Source: Roseospira goensis (GTDB taxonomy: Bacteria; Pseudomonadota; Alphaproteobacteria; Rhodospirillales; Rhodospirillaceae). From it: a stretch of DNA of 64,000 bases. The notes under the pieces were generated by a model that was not told where the DNA came from, searched no databases, and worked only from the letters and a program-made list of their open reading frames with translations. Each line of letters begins with the position of its first letter. Positions within the stretch are counted from its first letter, which is position 1. Shown one piece after another: positions 60,841-64,000 of this stretch. The stretch covers positions 1-64,000 of the forward strand of contig NZ_JACIGI010000020.1 of assembly GCF_014197795.1 (NCBI RefSeq), in the 5' to 3' direction. A program made the translations under genes and the position numbers.

Positions 60841-63681
60841 ATGTCCCTGCCACGGCCGACCCGACCGCGCGCGATCATTGATCGCCGCGCCCTTACTCTG
60901 CATCTGGAGCGCCTGGCGGAGACGGCGCATGCCGGCCGCGAGGGGGCGCGCACGGCCCGGGCCGCCTTGCTGGAGGACCTGAAGGCGACCCTGGCGGCTG
61001 GCCGCGAGGAGATCCGCCGCCGCTTCGAGGACGAGGGCTGCCGGGGCGCCGAGGTCTGTGCTGCCAACACCTACCTGATGGACCAGATCCTGCGGGTCCT
61101 GCACGATTTCACCGTCACCCACCTGTTTCCCAAACAGACCCGCACCACCGGCGAGCAGCTCTGCGTCCTCGCCGTCGGCGGGTATGGCCGCGGCGAGATG
61201 CTGCCGTTCTCGGACATCGATCTGCTGTTCCTGCTGCCCTACAAGACCACCCCGCACACCGAGCAGGTCGTGGAGACCATGCTGTACGTGCTGTGGGACC
61301 TGGGTCTCAAGGTCGGGCACGCCACCCGGTCGGTCGACGAGTGCATCCGCCAGGCCCGCGCCGACATGACCATCCGGACCGCCATGCTGGAGGCGCGCTA
61401 CATCTGGGGCGAACGGGCGCTGTTCCAGAGCCTGCGCAACGGTCTGTACACCCGGGTGTTCGCCGGATCGGGCATGGAGTTCCTGGAGTCAAAGCTGGCC
61501 GAGCGGGACCAACGCCATGCCAAGCTCGGGGATTCCCGCTACGTGCTGGAGCCGAACATCAAGGAGGGCAAGGGCGGCCTGCGCGACCTGCACACCCTGT
61601 TCTGGATGGCGCGCTATCTATACAATGTTTCGGACATCGACGAGCTGGTGGACCGGGGTATTCTGACGCCCAAGGCGGCCGGCAAGTTCATCAAGGCGCG
61701 GGCGTTCCTGTGGACGGTGCGCGCCCACCTGCACTACCTGAGCGGCCGGGCCGAGGAACGGTTGACGTTCGACGTGCAGCCGCGCATCGCCGAACGCATG
61801 CGGTACAAGGACCGGCCCAGCGCGACGGCGGTCGAACGCTTCATGAAGCATTACTTCCTGGTGGCGCGCGACGTCGGCAACCTGACCCGCATTTTCCTGT
61901 CGGTGCTGGAGGCGCAGCAGAAACGGCGGCCGATGCTGTCGGTCCCCGGGTTCGTCATGCGGGCACGCAACCTGGATGGCTTCGTGCTTGACGGGCGGCG
62001 GCTCGCGGTGCCGCGCATCGACTACTTCGAACAGGACCCGCGGGCCCTGCTGCGCCTGTTCCTGGTGGCGCACGACCAGAGTCTCGACATCCATCCGGAC
62101 ACGCTTCGGCTGGTGACCGAGAACCTGACCCGCGTCAAGGGCCTGCGCGACGATCCCGAGGCCAACGCCCTCTTCATGGCGCTCCTGACCCACCGCAAGG
62201 AGCCCGACAGCATCCTGCGCCTGATGAGCGAGGCCGGCGTGTTCGGCCGCTTCATCCCCGACTTCGAGCGGGTCACGGCGCAGATGCAGTACGACATGTA
62301 CCACGTGTACACGACCGACGAGCACACCATCCGGGCCATCGGGATCCTCAACCGAATCGAGGGCGGCGCCCTGGTCGATCGGCTTCCGGTCGCGAGCCGG
62401 GTGGTGCATCAGGTGCAGTCGCGGCGGGCGCTGTATGTCGCGGTGCTGCTGCACGATATCGCCAAGGGGCGCGGTGGCGACCATTCCGAACTCGGCGCCG
62501 TGGTGGCCCAGGAGGTCTGCCCGCGTCTCGGCCTGACCGACGAGGAGACCGAGACGGTGGCGTGGCTGGTGCGGCATCACCTCGCCATGAGCCGGATCGC
62601 CTTCAAGCGTGACGTGGACGACCGCAAGACGATCGAGGACTTCGCGGGTCTGGTGCAGTCGCTGGAACGCCTGAAACTGCTGACCGTGCTGACCTGCGCC
62701 GACATCATGGCGGTGGGGCCGGGCATCTGGAACAACTGGAAGGCGGCCCTGCTGCGCGAGTTGTACTATCGCACGGTCGAGGATCTGCTGGGCAACCACG
62801 CCACGGAACCGCAGGACCGCCGGGTCGAGGCGCGCAAGACGGCGCTGCGGGAGGCGCTGGCCGACCAGCCGGCGGACCGGGTCGAGACCCACCTGGGGCG
62901 TGGCTACCCGGGGTACTGGTTGACCTTCGACACCGCCGCCCAGGCCCGGCATGCGCGCCTGATCTTCGCCGCGGAGGAGGCCGCCGGACCCGACGATCGC
63001 GTGATCATGGTTGATACGGCCGTCGACGCCGACCTGGGGGTGACCGAGGTTCTGGTCTACGCGCCCGACCATCCGGGGCTGTTCAGCGAGATCGCCGGCG
63101 GGATCGCGCTGGCCGGCGGCTCCATCGTGGACGCCAAGATCTTTACCCTGACCAACGGTATGGCGCTGGACAGCTTCACTGTGCAGTCGGCCGAGGGCGG
63201 CGCGCTGGACCAGCCCTCACGGCTCGGCCGCCTCAAGGCGATGGTGCACGATGCCGTCAGCGGAACCGTCGACCTGCGCGCCGAGCTGGCGCGCAAGGCG
63301 CGCCGGTTGCCGGCCCGGACCAAGGTGTTCTCGGTGCCGCCCCGGGTCATCATCCATGACGAGGCGTCCAAGACCCATACCGTGGTCGAGGTCAACGGCC
63401 GCGATCGGCCCGGGTTCCTGTACGCGGTCACCGCCGCGCTGACCCAGTTGAACGTTCAGATCGCCAGTGCCCGCGTGAACACCTATGGAGAGCGGGTGGT
63501 GGACGTGTTCTATATCAAGGACCTGTTCGGTATGAAGATCAGCCACCCCGGCAAGCTGCGCGAGATCCAGCGCGTGCTGACCCAGGCGGCCGCGGTGCAG
63601 GCGCTGGAGAGCGAGCGTGGCGCCGTGGTGTCGCGCGAGGTGGGGCGCGGCCGGCGCAAGCCCACCCGGGCGGCGGAGTAG
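60841..63681 (+). CDS. glnD: Bifunctional PII uridylyltransferase/uridylyl-removing enzyme GlnD
   Basis: A 946-residue sensor of nitrogen state that modifies PII proteins (GlnB/GlnK). The nucleotidyltransferase domain has VGGYGRGEMLPFSDIDLLFL with the DxD pair. The HD uridylyl-removing domain has LLHDIAKGRGGDHSELG and VRHHLAMS. Two C-terminal ACT domains (from about residue 740 and 850) bind glutamine. All catalytic motifs are intact. It starts 210 bp from the divergent TauE gene. Confidence 0.97.
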   Translation: MSLPRPTRPRAIIDRRALTLHLERLAETAHAGREGARTARAALLEDLKATLAAGREEIRRRFEDEGCRGAEVCAANTYLMDQILRVLHDFTVTHLFPKQTRTTGEQLCVLAVGGYGRGEMLPFSDIDLLFLLPYKTTPHTEQVVETMLYVLWDLGLKVGHATRSVDECIRQARADMTIRTAMLEARYIWGERALFQSLRNGLYTRVFAGSGMEFLESKLAERDQRHAKLGDSRYVLEPNIKEGKGGLRDLHTLFWMARYLYNVSDIDELVDRGILTPKAAGKFIKARAFLWTVRAHLHYLSGRAEERLTFDVQPRIAERMRYKDRPSATAVERFMKHYFLVARDVGNLTRIFLSVLEAQQKRRPMLSVPGFVMRARNLDGFVLDGRRLAVPRIDYFEQDPRALLRLFLVAHDQSLDIHPDTLRLVTENLTRVKGLRDDPEANALFMALLTHRKEPDSILRLMSEAGVFGRFIPDFERVTAQMQYDMYHVYTTDEHTIRAIGILNRIEGGALVDRLPVASRVVHQVQSRRALYVAVLLHDIAKGRGGDHSELGAVVAQEVCPRLGLTDEETETVAWLVRHHLAMSRIAFKRDVDDRKTIEDFAGLVQSLERLKLLTVLTCADIMAVGPGIWNNWKAALLRELYYRTVEDLLGNHATEPQDRRVEARKTALREALADQPADRVETHLGRGYPGYWLTFDTAAQARHARLIFAAEEAAGPDDRVIMVDTAVDADLGVTEVLVYAPDHPGLFSEIAGGIALAGGSIVDAKIFTLTNGMALDSFTVQSAEGGALDQPSRLGRLKAMVHDAVSGTVDLRAELARKARRLPARTKVFSVPPRVIIHDEASKTHTVVEVNGRDRPGFLYAVTAALTQLNVQIASARVNTYGERVVDVFYIKDLFGMKISHPGKLREIQRVLTQAAAVQALESERGAVVSREVGRGRRKPTRAAE

Positions 63682-63730
63682 CCCGGGGCCTCCCAACGAC
63701 CAACACGCTACGGGAGCGAAGGACGACGCC

Positions 63731-64000
63731 ATGCGGCTGTACGGCATTCGGCTGTTCGTCGACGATCTGGACGCGGCCCGGCGGTTCTACGGCGCGACGC
63801 TCGGTCTCCCGCTGGCCTGGGACGCCCCCGACGAGGGGGCCGTCGGCTTCGCGGCCGGCGACGGTCACCTGATCGTCGAGCGGGCCGATCCGGATGGCCC
63901 GGACGGGGCCCTGGTCGGCCGGTTCGTGGGCGCTTCCCTGGAGGTGCCCGATGCCGTCGCCCTCTATCAGGCCCTGGCGGCTCGGGGGGTCGTCTTCGAC
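63731..64000 (+). CDS. VOC-family (glyoxalase/bleomycin-resistance) protein, 5' part
   Basis: The first 90 residues of a VOC-fold protein, cut by the window edge. It begins MRLYGIRLFVDDLDAARRFY and continues with GATLGLPLAWDA and FAAGDGHLIVERADPD, a normal first beta-alpha-beta-beta-beta module. Metal ligands cannot be judged without the rest. A GGGAGCGAAGGA-like ribosome site precedes the ATG. It lies 49 bp after glnD and may be co-transcribed. Confidence 0.8.
   Translation, partial: MRLYGIRLFVDDLDAARRFYGATLGLPLAWDAPDEGAVGFAAGDGHLIVERADPDGPDGALVGRFVGASLEVPDAVALYQALAARGVVFD

Overview
The window is high-GC DNA (roughly 70% by eye) with dense, mostly operonic bacterial genes. Family content and gene order point to an alphaproteobacterium, most likely in or near Rhodospirillales. 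The evidence is a pdxJ/lepB/rnc/era/recO block, a pcm-tolC-popZ-valS block, a bifunctional Rsh beside rpoZ, a SUF operon led by an Rrf2 regulator, and GlnD. Genus and species cannot be read from the sequence.

Layout. 1-1314: an accessory edge with one end of an IS5-type insertion sequence, an AT-richer stretch, a HigB/RelE-like toxin, two palindromic repeats, then an antitoxin-like HTH gene. 1316-8472 (minus strand): housekeeping genes recO, a small membrane protein, era, rnc, lepB, pdxJ, rsh and rpoZ. 8645-12168 (minus): a TRAP transporter (dctM, dctQ, dctP). 12471-14156 (plus): an S-adenosylmethionine hydrolase-like protein and a metallo-beta-lactamase-fold hydrolase. 14190-15690 (minus): a MotA/MotB-type stator pair. 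16132-19374: a membrane PAS/GGDEF/EAL protein. 19418-28005: a rhodanese, trmFO, a nine-unit hairpin repeat array that fills the trmFO/valS gap, then valS, popZ, tolC and a Pcm-like methyltransferase. 28233-28505: promoter, tRNA-Cys and tRNA-Asn. 28809-38046: guaA, gloB, a methyltransferase, trkH, glgX and glgB. 38613-46052: a DUF2934 protein with a basic tail, then a plus-strand SUF cluster (Rrf2 regulator, sufB, sufC, sufD, sufS, sufT-like, sufA-like). 46164-50170: a hypothetical membrane protein, another palindromic repeat, a thioesterase, cheW, lipB, tRNA-Leu, tRNA-Pro with a strong terminator, and a hemerythrin. 50203-54973 (minus): an NAD(P)-binding protein, then a transglutaminase-like protease overlapping an ATP-grasp/alpha-E fusion. 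55095-60630 (minus): malonyl-CoA decarboxylase, NAD(P)HX repair enzyme, a UspA protein, a TIGR02186 membrane protein and a TauE/SafE permease. 60841 to the end: glnD and the start of a VOC-family protein.

Functionally most of the window is core: translation and RNA processing (valS, trmFO, rnc, era, four tRNAs), stringent and nitrogen control (rsh, glnD), Fe-S assembly (SUF), polarity and motility (popZ, MotAB, cheW, c-di-GMP), and carbon storage and uptake (glgBX, TRAP). The least ordinary items are the split toxin/antitoxin pair with repeats between its halves, the dispersed TCTAGAGC-type palindromes, the nine-copy double-hairpin array, the candidate operator over the SUF promoter, and the fused ATP-grasp/alpha-E plus transglutaminase operon, a conserved but biochemically undefined peptide-chemistry system.
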